Source: Mycolicibacter heraklionensis (GTDB taxonomy: Bacteria > Actinomycetota > Actinomycetes > Mycobacteriales > Mycobacteriaceae). Taken from it: 64,000 nt of DNA. Under the pieces are notes generated by a model that saw only the letters and a program-made list of their open reading frames with translations, was not told the origin of the DNA and searched no databases. The position numbers were made by a program, and so were the translations under genes. The DNA lies in contig NZ_LDPO01000012.1 in NCBI RefSeq assembly GCF_001021505.1, positions 94,900 through 158,899 on the forward strand. Reading direction: 5' to 3'. This document shows positions 54,331-63,316 of the stretch, piece after piece (position 1 is the first letter of the stretch; each line of letters starts with the position of its first letter).

Positions 54331-56534
54331 CCGCGCAGACCGGCCGCGAGCGGCACGACGAGCACCATCACTGCGGAGTCGGCGTCGAGCCTTCGGGCGT
54401 GCTGGAGGCGTCGGAATACACCTGTCCGATGCACCCCGAGATTCGCCAGCCGGGCCCGGGGTCGTGCCCGATCTGCGGCATGGCGCTGGAGCCGGTCTCA
54501 GTCACCGCTGACACCGGTCCCAGCCACGAGCTTGCCGACATGACCCGCCGCTTCTGGGTGGGCCTAGCGTTGGCACTGCCGGTGGTCGTACTGGCCATGG
54601 GCGGCCACCTGCTCGGCTGGGTGCCGGAGGTCATCTCTGCCTCGGTATCGGCTTGGATCCAGTTGGGACTGGCCACGCCGGTGGTGTTGTGGGCGGGATT
54701 GCCGTTCTTTGTCCGAGGCTGGGATTCGGTGCGTACCGGCAACTTGAACATGTTCACCCTCATCGCGATGGGCACCGGTGTGGCCTGGGGTTACAGCGTC
54801 GTCGCCACAGTCGCACCGGATGTCTTCCCTGACTCGTTCCGGACCATGGGCGCCGTCGATGTCTATTTCGAGGCGGCAGCCGTCATCACCGTCTTGGTGT
54901 TGCTCGGCCAAGTGCTGGAACTACGGGCGCGCGAGCAGACCTCCGGCGCCATCAAGGCCCTGCTTAACCTGGCACCGAAGACTGCCCGGCGAATCCGTTC
55001 GGATGGTGCCGACGAGGAGATCAGCCTCGACGATGTGCAGATTGACGACCGGTTGCGGGTACGGCCCGGCGAGCGGGTGCCGGTCGACGGCACGGTCGAG
55101 GACGGCAGATCCACTGTCGACGAGTCGGTCGTGACTGGCGAATCGATGCCGGTCACCAAGTCCACCGGCGACACCGTTATCGGCGGCACCATCAACCAGT
55201 CCGGCGGGCTGGTCATGCGCGCGGAGAAGATCGGTCGGGACACCATGCTGGCGCAGATCGTGGCCATGGTCGCGCAGGCGCAGCGCTCCCGAGCACCGAT
55301 CCAGCGGATCGCCGACCGAGTCGCCGGGGTGTTTGTACCCACCGTGATCGCTGTCGCGGTGATCGCATTCATCGCATGGGGTCTATTCGGTCCCGACCCC
55401 AAGCTGGCGCACGCCCTGATTGTCGCGGTGGCGGTGTTGATCATCGCTTGTCCCTGTGCGCTGGGGCTGGCCACGCCAATGTCGATCATGGTCGGAGTCG
55501 GCCGCGGAGCCAGGCTGGGCGTGCTGATCAAGAACGCTGAAGCGCTGGAACTCATGGAGAAGGTAAACACCCTGGTCGTCGACAAGACCGGCACCCTGAC
55601 CGAAGGACATCCCGCGGTGACGGACATCGTCGCCGTGTCCGGTTTCGATCCCGCCGAAATTCTTCGACTGGCCGCAGGTGTCGAGCGGGCTTCGGAGCAC
55701 CCACTCGCGCAAGCCATCGCTGCGGCGGCGGCGGCCCGCGGCGTGGTTGTTCCCGCCGTCGACGGCTTCGATGCACCGGCCGGCCGAGGCGTGATCGGCG
55801 TCGTCGACGGCCGCCATGTGGTGGCGGGCAACGCCGAATTCCTCATCTCGCAGCGGATCGACGCCAGCGCGTTGGAGGCCGACGCCAACCGGCTGCGGTC
55901 TGATGGAGCCACCGCGATCTATATCGGCATCGACGGTCGGGCGGCCGGCATCTTCGCCATCGCTGACCCGGTCAAACCGACGACGCCAGCAGCGCTGGCC
56001 GCGTTGCGCCGCGAAGGCATCGACATCGTCATGCTGACCGGCGACAACCGGGTGACCGCCGAGGCCGTCGGAAACCGCCTGGGGATCGACTGGATTGAGG
56101 CCGATGTGCTGCCCGATCAGAAGAGTGATGTCGTCACCAGGCTGCGCGTCGAGGGGCGGGTGGTGGCGATGGCCGGTGACGGCGTCAACGATGCTCCTGC
56201 GTTGGCCGCCGCCGACGTCGGGCTGGCCATGGGCGGCGGCACCGATGTGGCAATGGAAAGCGCCGGCGTCACCCTGCTCAACGGCGACCTCACCGGCATT
56301 GTGCGAGCACGCGAACTCTCCGGGATGACGGTAGCCAATATCCGGCAGAACCTGTTCTTCGCGTTCGCCTACAACGCGGTCGGCATTCCGATCGCCGCGG
56401 GGATCCTCTACCCGGCATTCGGGCTGCTGCTGTCACCGATGATCGCCGCGGCTGCCATGTCCCTGTCGTCGATCAGCGTGATCGGCAATGCGCTGCGATT
56501 GCGCACCCAGCGTCTGACCGAACCCGGGGTATGA
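54327..56534 (+). CDS. P1B-type copper-transporting ATPase with heavy-metal-binding domain
   Basis: The 735-residue ATPase exports Cu(I). A His-rich N-terminus (DEHHHCG) is followed by a heavy-metal-binding motif YTCPMHPEI with PGSCPICGM at residues 31-51. The core has the CPC metal site ([13 protein letters not shown], near 374), phosphorylation motif DKTGTLT near residue 418, SEHPLAQA and [13 protein letters not shown] with SEHPL is typical of P1B-1 copper pumps such as CtpV. It is the third gene of the RicR-boxed operon, overlapping the DUF2231-like gene by 4 bp. Confidence 0.9.
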   Translation: MTAQTGRERHDEHHHCGVGVEPSGVLEASEYTCPMHPEIRQPGPGSCPICGMALEPVSVTADTGPSHELADMTRRFWVGLALALPVVVLAMGGHLLGWVPEVISASVSAWIQLGLATPVVLWAGLPFFVRGWDSVRTGNLNMFTLIAMGTGVAWGYSVVATVAPDVFPDSFRTMGAVDVYFEAAAVITVLVLLGQVLELRAREQTSGAIKALLNLAPKTARRIRSDGADEEISLDDVQIDDRLRVRPGERVPVDGTVEDGRSTVDESVVTGESMPVTKSTGDTVIGGTINQSGGLVMRAEKIGRDTMLAQIVAMVAQAQRSRAPIQRIADRVAGVFVPTVIAVAVIAFIAWGLFGPDPKLAHALIVAVAVLIIACPCALGLATPMSIMVGVGRGARLGVLIKNAEALELMEKVNTLVVDKTGTLTEGHPAVTDIVAVSGFDPAEILRLAAGVERASEHPLAQAIAAAAAARGVVVPAVDGFDAPAGRGVIGVVDGRHVVAGNAEFLISQRIDASALEADANRLRSDGATAIYIGIDGRAAGIFAIADPVKPTTPAALAALRREGIDIVMLTGDNRVTAEAVGNRLGIDWIEADVLPDQKSDVVTRLRVEGRVVAMAGDGVNDAPALAAADVGLAMGGGTDVAMESAGVTLLNGDLTGIVRARELSGMTVANIRQNLFFAFAYNAVGIPIAAGILYPAFGLLLSPMIAAAAMSLSSISVIGNALRLRTQRLTEPGV

Positions 56535-56593
56535 CGAGTCGCAGCTGACAGAGACGACGGGGCGCCTGTCCAACATGGGGGCTTGTCGAGGCC

Positions 56594-56923
56594 ATGCCCA
56601 TGTCACCGCCGCCGATCGGACCTTGCGAAGGGTTTTTCATGCAGCTAGTGCCCGGCATCCTTGAACAGGCATTCTTCGACGCGCTCACGGTGCCCGGCGA
56701 CGCGATCGGCGACCTTCTCAACGGCTTCGTCCAGGTCAGCCCCGTCAACGGAGACGACACCCCGTTCGCAGGTCTGATCAACGAGGGCAGCCTGCTGCAG
56801 GACCTCCTGGTGACTTGGCCGCAGATGCTTGCCACCGCCCTGGGGGCTACGGCTGACGGCGCCGGTAGCGCCGTGGCCTCGGCGGGCGGAGACGCCCTGG
56901 ACAGTCTCCTGGGCCCGTTCTGA
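56594..56923 (+). CDS. Small protein of unknown function downstream of the copper ATPase
   Basis: The 109-residue frame gives MPMSPPPIGPCEGFFMQLVPG followed by hydrophobic and acidic stretches (DALTVPGDAIGDLLNGFVQV, LLVTWPQMLATALGATADGAG) and ends ALDSLLGPF. The start could instead be ATG 56639 (MQLVPG), which has GAAGGG before it. No signal peptide or known motif is convincing. It lies 60 bp after the ATPase and 73 bp before the cutinase. It may be a fragment of a larger exported protein. Confidence 0.45.
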   Translation: MPMSPPPIGPCEGFFMQLVPGILEQAFFDALTVPGDAIGDLLNGFVQVSPVNGDDTPFAGLINEGSLLQDLLVTWPQMLATALGATADGAGSAVASAGGDALDSLLGPF

Positions 56924-56996
56924 TCTCCGGAGAAAGGTGCCAGACGTGGCGATAAGGGCTGGTGGATCGCGGTCGCGGTGTGCCAGCATCGGTGAC

Positions 56997-57683
56997 ATGA
57001 AAGCGCGCCGATGGCTCGTGTTGCTCGGTGTCCCGGTGCTGACGGCCTTGGCGATCCTGCCCAGCGCCCCGGTCGTCCCTTCCGCCGCCGCTGCCGGCTG
57101 TCCCGACGTCGAGGTGACCTTCGCCCGTGGCACCGCCGAACCGCCCGGCGTCGGCGCGGTCGGCCAGAAATTCATCGATGCACTGCGCTCGCGGGTCGGG
57201 GGACGGACCGTCGGGGTGTATGCGGTCAATTACCCGGCAGGCGAAGACTGGCCGCCGTCGGCGTCCGCCGGCGCCGGCGACGCGAACGCCCACGTGCAAT
57301 CCATGGTCGCGACCTGTCCCAACACCAAGCTGGTGCTCGGCGGATATTCGCAAGGCGCGATGGTCATCGACCTGATCACCATCGCGCGGGCATCGGTGGC
57401 GGGCTTCAACGCCGCGACCCTGTCGGAGGAGGAGGCCGCACACGTGGCTGCGGTCGCGGTCTTCGGGAATCCCACCGACCGGTACCTGGGCGGACCGATC
57501 AGCGAGATCAGCCCCTGGTACGGGGCCAAGGCCATCGACCTGTGTGCCGACGGCGATCCGATCTGCACTCCGGGCGCCCTGGCGCTGCCTTCGCACGACG
57601 AGATGTTCTCCGCGCCGCACCTGTCCTATGCGCAGTCGCCGATGCCCGGTCAGGCGGCGGCATTCGTGGCCGGCCAGCTCTGA
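56997..57683 (+). CDS. Secreted cutinase-like esterase (Culp)
   Basis: The 228-residue serine esterase of the cutinase family has a signal peptide of about 33 residues, then GCPDVEVTFARGTAEPPGVG. The catalytic triad is visible as Ser118 (GGYSQGAM), Asp187 (ADGDPIC) and His200 (LPSHDEM). Cys35/Cys107 and Cys183/Cys190 are in the usual disulfide positions. It would hydrolyse cutin-like or lipid esters at the cell surface. ATG 56997 is chosen because it starts a normal signal peptide. It is convergent with the SnoaL-like gene. Confidence 0.88.
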   Translation: MKARRWLVLLGVPVLTALAILPSAPVVPSAAAAGCPDVEVTFARGTAEPPGVGAVGQKFIDALRSRVGGRTVGVYAVNYPAGEDWPPSASAGAGDANAHVQSMVATCPNTKLVLGGYSQGAMVIDLITIARASVAGFNAATLSEEEAAHVAAVAVFGNPTDRYLGGPISEISPWYGAKAIDLCADGDPICTPGALALPSHDEMFSAPHLSYAQSPMPGQAAAFVAGQL

Positions 57684-57702
57684 CGCTGGGCGGCAACCCG
57701 CG

Positions 57703-58074
57703 CTAGCCGACTACCTCCGAGGCCCAGTACTCGCGCAGGCTGACGATCCGCTCACCGGCGAATTCCAGAATGGCGACTTCGCGCATCCGCTTTCGCACGT
57801 TCTGGACGCGGTCGTCGAATGTCGCCTCCCACTCGGCGATCACCGTGGTGCCGTCGGTGGCGGTGTAGAGGTTGAGCAGTCGGGCATCGATATTGGCCTG
57901 TCCCTGGACGACCTTGCTCTGCCAATAGTCGCGGATCCCGGCGCGGGTGCGGATCGGTTCGTTCAGCACCCGCTCGTGGTAAGTGGCGTCGTCGGTGAAG
58001 ATCGTGGTGATGAGTTCGGGGTCCTGGAGCGTCCAGGCCCGCAGGTAGGTGTCGATCGTGGTGCGGACGTCCAT
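57703..58074 (-). CDS. SnoaL/NTF2-like protein
   Basis: The 123-residue protein has the cone-shaped NTF2-like pattern of SnoaL proteins: MDVRTTIDTYLRAWTLQDPELITTIFTDDATYHERVLNE, then a beta-rich half with TTVIAEWEATFDDR. Such folds serve as small enzymes or ligand carriers and no specific substrate can be inferred. A truncated relic of this gene lies at 53213, upstream of the copper operon. Confidence 0.8.
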   Translation of the reverse strand: MDVRTTIDTYLRAWTLQDPELITTIFTDDATYHERVLNEPIRTRAGIRDYWQSKVVQGQANIDARLLNLYTATDGTTVIAEWEATFDDRVQNVRKRMREVAILEFAGERIVSLREYWASEVVG

Positions 58075-58229
58075 CAGGGGAGTGTGACCCAGGGCGAGGC
58101 TCCGCCTTCGCCGAACGTGTATTCAGTGCGAGGAAAAACACGGCCGCAAAAACGCCCTCAGTACACGCTCGGCGCAGCGAAGGGTCGAAGACCGGTCCAC
58201 AAGCTCCCGGATTTCCGGCGCGCCTCCGA

Positions 58230-58272
58230 TAGGGGTAACCTAACGCAGGAAAATTAGGGCAGCCTTTACTAA
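58230..58272 (+). promoter_or_regulatory. Two IdeR-like boxes upstream of mbtT
   Basis: TTAGGGCAGCCTTTACTAA (58254-58272) shares its first 12 bases with the mbtA/mbtB box, and TAGGGGTAACCTAAC (58230-58244) precedes it. They lie 28-70 bases before mbtT and should give iron control to the mbtT-mbtC-mbtD-mbtE run, which is cut off from mbtB by the copper insert. Confidence 0.65.
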
Positions 58273-58300
58273 CACTTGCGAGGGATCGGGAGGGGACCGG

Positions 58301-59047
58301 ATGGCCGTCGACGACACCTCGGCCGTCGCGCAGTTCCCACCCTGGATCGGCCGCTTTCCCGGGCCCGGCGCCCCGACTCTGGTGTTCCCGCATGCCGGCG
58401 GAACGGCGGTCAACTATCGCCCGCTGGCGCTGGCCCTCGCCACCGGTGCCGACACCTACGTCATGCAGTATCCGCAGCGTGCCGACCGTTTTCGCGAGCC
58501 GGCCGCCGAAACCCTGCCGGAGCTGGCCCGCAGCCTGTTCGACGCCGCGCCTTGGCACCAGCTCGGGCCGCTACGCCTGTTCGGGCACAGCATGGGCTCG
58601 CTGGTGGCGTTCGAGTTCGCCCGGCTCGCCGAAGAGCGTGGCATCGAGATCCAGCGCTTGTGGGCCTCGGCGGGCCCGGCACCCGGCGTGGTGGCCGGGC
58701 TGCGCAAGGTGCCCACCGGGGATGCCGACCTGCGCGCCGAGCTCGCCCAGCTCGGCGGCACCGACCCGCGAATCCTGGCCGACGAGGAGTTCCTCACCCT
58801 GCTGCTGACCCCGGTGCGCGCGGATTACCTGGCGTTCAACCGCTACGAGTGCGCACCCGATACCACCATCAGCGCCGACATCACGGTGCTCGGCGGCCGC
58901 TCCGATGACCGGGTCGGCGCCGACCTGCTGCAACGCTGGGCCGACCACACCACCGGCGACTGGTCGATGTCGCTGTACGACGGCGGGCACTTCTATCACT
59001 ACGAGCACATCGAGACCTTGGCGAAGCGGATCATCGCCGATGAATGA
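58301..59047 (+). CDS. mbtT: Type II thioesterase MbtT
   Basis: The 248-residue alpha/beta-hydrolase thioesterase begins PWIGRFPGPGAPTLVFPHAGGTAVNYRPL, has the nucleophile motif GHSMGSLVAFEFA near residues 92-104 and a C-terminal histidine in YDGGHFYHYEH. It would clear misprimed carriers or release product on the MbtB-F assembly line, taking the place of the missing MbtB thioesterase domain. Its end overlaps mbtC by 8 bp. Confidence 0.88.
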   Translation: MAVDDTSAVAQFPPWIGRFPGPGAPTLVFPHAGGTAVNYRPLALALATGADTYVMQYPQRADRFREPAAETLPELARSLFDAAPWHQLGPLRLFGHSMGSLVAFEFARLAEERGIEIQRLWASAGPAPGVVAGLRKVPTGDADLRAELAQLGGTDPRILADEEFLTLLLTPVRADYLAFNRYECAPDTTISADITVLGGRSDDRVGADLLQRWADHTTGDWSMSLYDGGHFYHYEHIETLAKRIIADE

Positions 59048-60365
59048 TCGGCGCGAGGACCCGGTCGTCATCACCGGCCTCGGCGTCGAGGCGCCCGGTG
59101 GGATCGACACCGCCGAGCAGTACTGGTCACTGCTGGCCGACGGCCGCGAGGCGCTGAGCACCATCCCCGAAGACCGCGACTGGGCGGTGCGTGAACTCAT
59201 CGAGGGGTCGCACCGCGACGGCTTCAAGCCGATCTGCAACGCGGGCGGATTCCTGTCCGGCGCCGCCGAATTCGATCCCGGATTCTTTGGTATCGCGCCA
59301 CGCGAGGCCATCGCGATGGACCCGCAGCAGCGGGTGGCACTGCGGGTGGCCTGGCGCGCGCTGGAAGATGCCGGCATCAATCCCGACGAGCTCACCGGCC
59401 ACGACGTCGGCGTGTATCTCGGTGCCTCGGTCACCGGCTACGGCCCGGACATGGCGCAGTTCAGCGCGCACAGTGGTCACCTGCTGCCCGGCACCGCGCT
59501 GTCGGTGATCTCCGGCCGGATCGCCTACACCCTTGGCCTGGCCGGCCCGGCGATCACCGTCGACACCTCCTGTTCGTCGGCGCTGTCCGCGTTGCACTTG
59601 GCGGTGCAGGCGATTCAGACCGGTGACACCGACATGGCGCTGGCCGGTGGTGTGTGCGTGATGGGCTCGCCCGGCTTCTTCGTCGAGTTCTCCAAGCAGC
59701 ACGCGCTCTCCGACGACGGCCATTGCCGGCCCTACAGTGCCGCCGCTACCGGAACGGTGTGGGCCGAGGGCGCTGGAATCTTTGTGCTGCAACGGAAGTC
59801 GGCCGCGCTGCGCGAGCGCCGCCACATCTACGGCGAGATCATGGCCAGCCGGCTGAACCAGGACGGTCACACCACCGGCCTGCTGACCCCCAGTGAACAG
59901 GCCCAGCAGCGACTGTTCCGGCATGCCCTGGCCGACGCCGGCGTGCACCCCAGCCAGGTCGGAATGATCGAGGGTCACGGCACCGGAACCCGGGTCGGAG
60001 ATCCCGTGGAGCTGCGCTCGCTGATCAGCGTCTACGGCACCGACACGGCTGGCGGCGGCGGCCCGCGGCTCGGCTCGGTCAAATCCAACATCGGGCATAC
60101 CCAGGCCGCGGCGGGCGCGCTCGGGCTGACCAAGCTGCTCCTTGCCGCTGAGCACCAGACGATCCCGGCCACTCTGCATGTTCGAGACGGCTGGCATGAC
60201 GGCATCGACTGGGACGGTCACGGAATCACGCTGGCCGAAACCATCACCGCCTGGCCGGCGAGCGACGGCCGCCGGATCGGCTCGGTGTCGGCGTTCGGAA
60301 TGAGCGGCACCAACGCGCATGTGATCGTCGGGGTGGACGACGCTTCCGAGGTCGCGTCGTGCTGA
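59040..60365 (+). CDS. mbtC: Mycobactin polyketide ketosynthase MbtC
   Basis: The 441-residue beta-ketoacyl synthase has the catalytic cysteine in TVDTSCSSALSALH (about residue 177) and the two active-site histidines in EGHGTGTRVGDP (about 311) and SNIGHTQAAAG (about 350). It forms the beta-hydroxy acid part of mycobactin together with MbtD. It starts at the ATG inside the end of mbtT and overlaps mbtD by 7 bp. It matches Rv2382c. Confidence 0.93.
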   Translation: MNDRREDPVVITGLGVEAPGGIDTAEQYWSLLADGREALSTIPEDRDWAVRELIEGSHRDGFKPICNAGGFLSGAAEFDPGFFGIAPREAIAMDPQQRVALRVAWRALEDAGINPDELTGHDVGVYLGASVTGYGPDMAQFSAHSGHLLPGTALSVISGRIAYTLGLAGPAITVDTSCSSALSALHLAVQAIQTGDTDMALAGGVCVMGSPGFFVEFSKQHALSDDGHCRPYSAAATGTVWAEGAGIFVLQRKSAALRERRHIYGEIMASRLNQDGHTTGLLTPSEQAQQRLFRHALADAGVHPSQVGMIEGHGTGTRVGDPVELRSLISVYGTDTAGGGGPRLGSVKSNIGHTQAAAGALGLTKLLLAAEHQTIPATLHVRDGWHDGIDWDGHGITLAETITAWPASDGRRIGSVSAFGMSGTNAHVIVGVDDASEVASC

Positions 60366-63316
60366 ACAGCCACCCGATGACCCTGCCCGACGGCCGGATC
60401 CCCGTGCTGATCTCGGCACACGCCCGCGACCTGGTGGCTGCCGAGGCGGGCGCGCTGGCGCGCTACCTGCACACGCACCCCGCCGGGGTCTCGGCGGTCG
60501 CCCAGACCCTGCGGGCCACCCGCTCGGTGCGCCGCTACCGCGCGGTGATCCGGGCTCGCGACGCCGCCGAGCTCATCGGCGGCCTCGACGCCGTCTATCG
60601 CGGCGTCGAACACCCTTTGGTGGCTCGGTCGCATCAACCCGAGGCCGCTCGCACCGCCTTCGTGTTCCCGGGCCAGGGGAACCAGTGGCCCGGCATGGGC
60701 GCCGAGCTGCTCGAGCTTGCGGCCTACCGCGCCGAGGCGGACCGCTGTCATGACGCCTTCCTGCGTGCCGGTCACGCCTCGCCGCTGAGTTACCTGCGCG
60801 GCACTGAGGACACAGATCCCGTGGTGGTGCAGGCCGCTCAGTTCACCCACGCCGCGGCCCTAGCAGCCACCTGGCGACATTTCGGCGTGCTGCCCGACAT
60901 CACCGTCGGCCACAGCCTGGGGGAGCTGGCCGCTGCCTACACCGCCGGCGTGGTGGATTTGGACGCCGCGGTGGCGGTGGTGGCCGCACGCGCGCAGCTG
61001 ACCGACCAGCTGGCCGCCGACGCGCCGGTCCGGTTCGGCATGGCGATGATCGCCCTGAACGCCGACGCCGCGGCCGACATCATCGCCGCAATCCCCGGCT
61101 GGCTGGAGCTGTCGGTGGTCAACGGCCCCGAATCGGTGGTCGTCTCCGGCGAGTGGCCGGCGATACAGCAGATTCTGGAGTGCGCCGGCCAGCGCGGCGT
61201 TTTCGCCCGCGAGCTGCCGGTGCGCTACCCCGCGCACACCAGCGCCCTGGAGCCGTTGCGTGACCAGCTGACCGGGCAGCTTCCCGACGCGCAATTCCAC
61301 AGCGCCCCGGTGGAATTCATCGGGTCGGTGTACGGCGGTCCGATCCCGCCTGCCACCACGTTCCGACAGTACTGGTTCGACAATCTGCGCCGGCAGGTCC
61401 GATTCGACTTGGCCGCCGCTGCCGCGGTGGCGCGCGGCGTTACGACGTTCATCGAGATGTCGCCGCACCCGACCCTGCTCGTCGCGCTGGGCGACTCGGT
61501 CGGGGCCGCCCAGGTGTTGGGCAGCACCGACCGTGACCGGCCCGCCGGCGAGGCGCTGGCAGCGAACATCGCCGCCGCGGCGATCGCCGACCCCGGCTAT
61601 CGCTGGCGCGACTTCACCCCACCGGATGCTCCTGCGCTGCTGCGGCATTTCCCGCATGCACCGATGCACACCAACCGGTTGTGGGCCGGCGCGGAGACGT
61701 CCGCGCCGCGCCATCGGACGCCGGTCGTCATGACCGAGAGCTGGCGGCCGGTCGCCGAGCCGGAGCAGCGGCCCGCGCGGGTGGCCGTCGTCGACTACGC
61801 CGGCCAATCGCCTGAGCTGACGGCGCAATTGGCGGCGGAGCTGGACGTCGAGGTGGTGAACCCGGCCGACGCCGAATTCCTGCTTGTGATCGCTCCGCTT
61901 GCCGACGCGGCCGATATCGCCACAGTGACAACCGAGTTCGCCGCACACGCGACCGGCCAGACCGTTGTTCAGCCGGGGCAGCACTGCCGCCGGGTCTGGC
62001 TGCTGACCCGCGGCGCCGAGCAACTCGACGGTGATCCGCCACCGCGCCCCGGCGCCGCCGCCTTGGCCGCGCTGCATCGCAGCACTGGATTCGACTACCC
62101 CGACCACACCTTCGCGCACCTGGACCTGCCGGTGCAGCCCACCGTCGCAGACCTGCGAGCCGCCGGTGCCGCACTCTCGCTGACCGACACCGAGGTGGCA
62201 GTGCGCGCCGGGCGCCTGGCGACCCGTCGATTCGTCGAGTCCGTCGAGGCCGCCGAGTTTAAGGCCGCCGCAGCGGTGCCAACGGTCCCGCAGACCGTGG
62301 TGATCAGCGGCGGAACCGGAGCCATCGGCATGGCGTATGCGGCGTTCTGCGCCGAACACGGCGCACGCGACATCGTCCTGCTCAGCCGGAGCGGGGCCGG
62401 CGATGCGATTACGCCGCAGTTGGATGCGCTGCGCGCGCGTACCGGGGCGCGCATCACCGCGATCCGCTGCGACGTCACCGATGAGGCCGCGGTCGCGGAG
62501 GTCATCGCGGAACACCGACCCGTACCGGCCGGGCTGCTGGTGCATACCGCGTCGGCGGAAGCCGTGGCTACGTCGAAGGTGACCGCCGAGGCGGTCCGGG
62601 ACGCGTTCGGCGCCAAGGTGATCGGACTGGACAACCTGGCACGGCTCTGGCCGCTGGCCGCCGACGCACGAGTGCTGGTGTGCTCCTCGGTGCTGGCGCT
62701 GTGGGGCGGGTCGGGACACGGACTCTACGCGGCGGCCAACCGGATGGCCGACACGCTGGTGGGACAGCTGCGGGTGCAGGGCCGAAACGCAACCTCCATC
62801 CGCTGGGGACTGTGGCGCAGCGTGGCGGTGGTCAGCGGCGAGGAGAAGGACCGGATCGCCCGAACCGGCCTCACACCGATGACCCCGGAGGCCGCGATCA
62901 TCGCCGGATTCCTTGCCGCGCCGGACGACCCGGCGATCCTGGCCGCCGATTTCGATCGGCTGGCGGTGTTCTTCGACAGCCAGGGCGTGCCTTCGCCGTT
63001 CGACGAATCACTGACCGCAGCAACGGCTGACGCCGAGGCAGATCGCCCGATCGGTGAGGTGGTGGCCGCCGAACTGGTGACGGTGCTGGGCCTGGAAGGT
63101 CCCGACGACATCGACATGCACCGGGCCCTGGTCGACCTCGGCCTGGATTCACTTCTCGCACTGGACTTGCGCAAGCGCTTGGGGCGGGCCACCGGCCTGC
63201 GCGTGGCGCTCGGCCCGCTGCTGGCCGGAATGACCGGAGCCCAGCTGACGGCGGCGCTGAGCGATGACGCAGCGCCGGCCGCGGCGACGGAAAGGACTGT
63301 ATTCACCCATGACTGA
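60359..63316 (+). CDS. mbtD: Mycobactin polyketide synthase MbtD (AT-KR-ACP)
   Basis: The 985-residue PKS supplies the other domains to MbtC. An acyltransferase (FVFPGQGNQWPGMG near 104, GHSLGELAAA near 184), a ketoreductase (SGGTGAIGMAYA near 648) and an acyl carrier (DLGLDSLLALDLRK near 927) are present. The first start is GTG 60359 overlapping mbtC; ATG 60377 is possible. It overlaps mbtE by 8 bp and matches Rv2381c. Confidence 0.92.
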   Translation: MLNSHPMTLPDGRIPVLISAHARDLVAAEAGALARYLHTHPAGVSAVAQTLRATRSVRRYRAVIRARDAAELIGGLDAVYRGVEHPLVARSHQPEAARTAFVFPGQGNQWPGMGAELLELAAYRAEADRCHDAFLRAGHASPLSYLRGTEDTDPVVVQAAQFTHAAALAATWRHFGVLPDITVGHSLGELAAAYTAGVVDLDAAVAVVAARAQLTDQLAADAPVRFGMAMIALNADAAADIIAAIPGWLELSVVNGPESVVVSGEWPAIQQILECAGQRGVFARELPVRYPAHTSALEPLRDQLTGQLPDAQFHSAPVEFIGSVYGGPIPPATTFRQYWFDNLRRQVRFDLAAAAAVARGVTTFIEMSPHPTLLVALGDSVGAAQVLGSTDRDRPAGEALAANIAAAAIADPGYRWRDFTPPDAPALLRHFPHAPMHTNRLWAGAETSAPRHRTPVVMTESWRPVAEPEQRPARVAVVDYAGQSPELTAQLAAELDVEVVNPADAEFLLVIAPLADAADIATVTTEFAAHATGQTVVQPGQHCRRVWLLTRGAEQLDGDPPPRPGAAALAALHRSTGFDYPDHTFAHLDLPVQPTVADLRAAGAALSLTDTEVAVRAGRLATRRFVESVEAAEFKAAAAVPTVPQTVVISGGTGAIGMAYAAFCAEHGARDIVLLSRSGAGDAITPQLDALRARTGARITAIRCDVTDEAAVAEVIAEHRPVPAGLLVHTASAEAVATSKVTAEAVRDAFGAKVIGLDNLARLWPLAADARVLVCSSVLALWGGSGHGLYAAANRMADTLVGQLRVQGRNATSIRWGLWRSVAVVSGEEKDRIARTGLTPMTPEAAIIAGFLAAPDDPAILAADFDRLAVFFDSQGVPSPFDESLTAATADAEADRPIGEVVAAELVTVLGLEGPDDIDMHRALVDLGLDSLLALDLRKRLGRATGLRVALGPLLAGMTGAQLTAALSDDAAPAAATERTVFTHD

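Noticed and set aside
60860..62719. 619-codon minus-strand frame over mbtD
   Set aside because: It overlaps the conserved AT and KR domains of MbtD in antisense and has no domain of its own.
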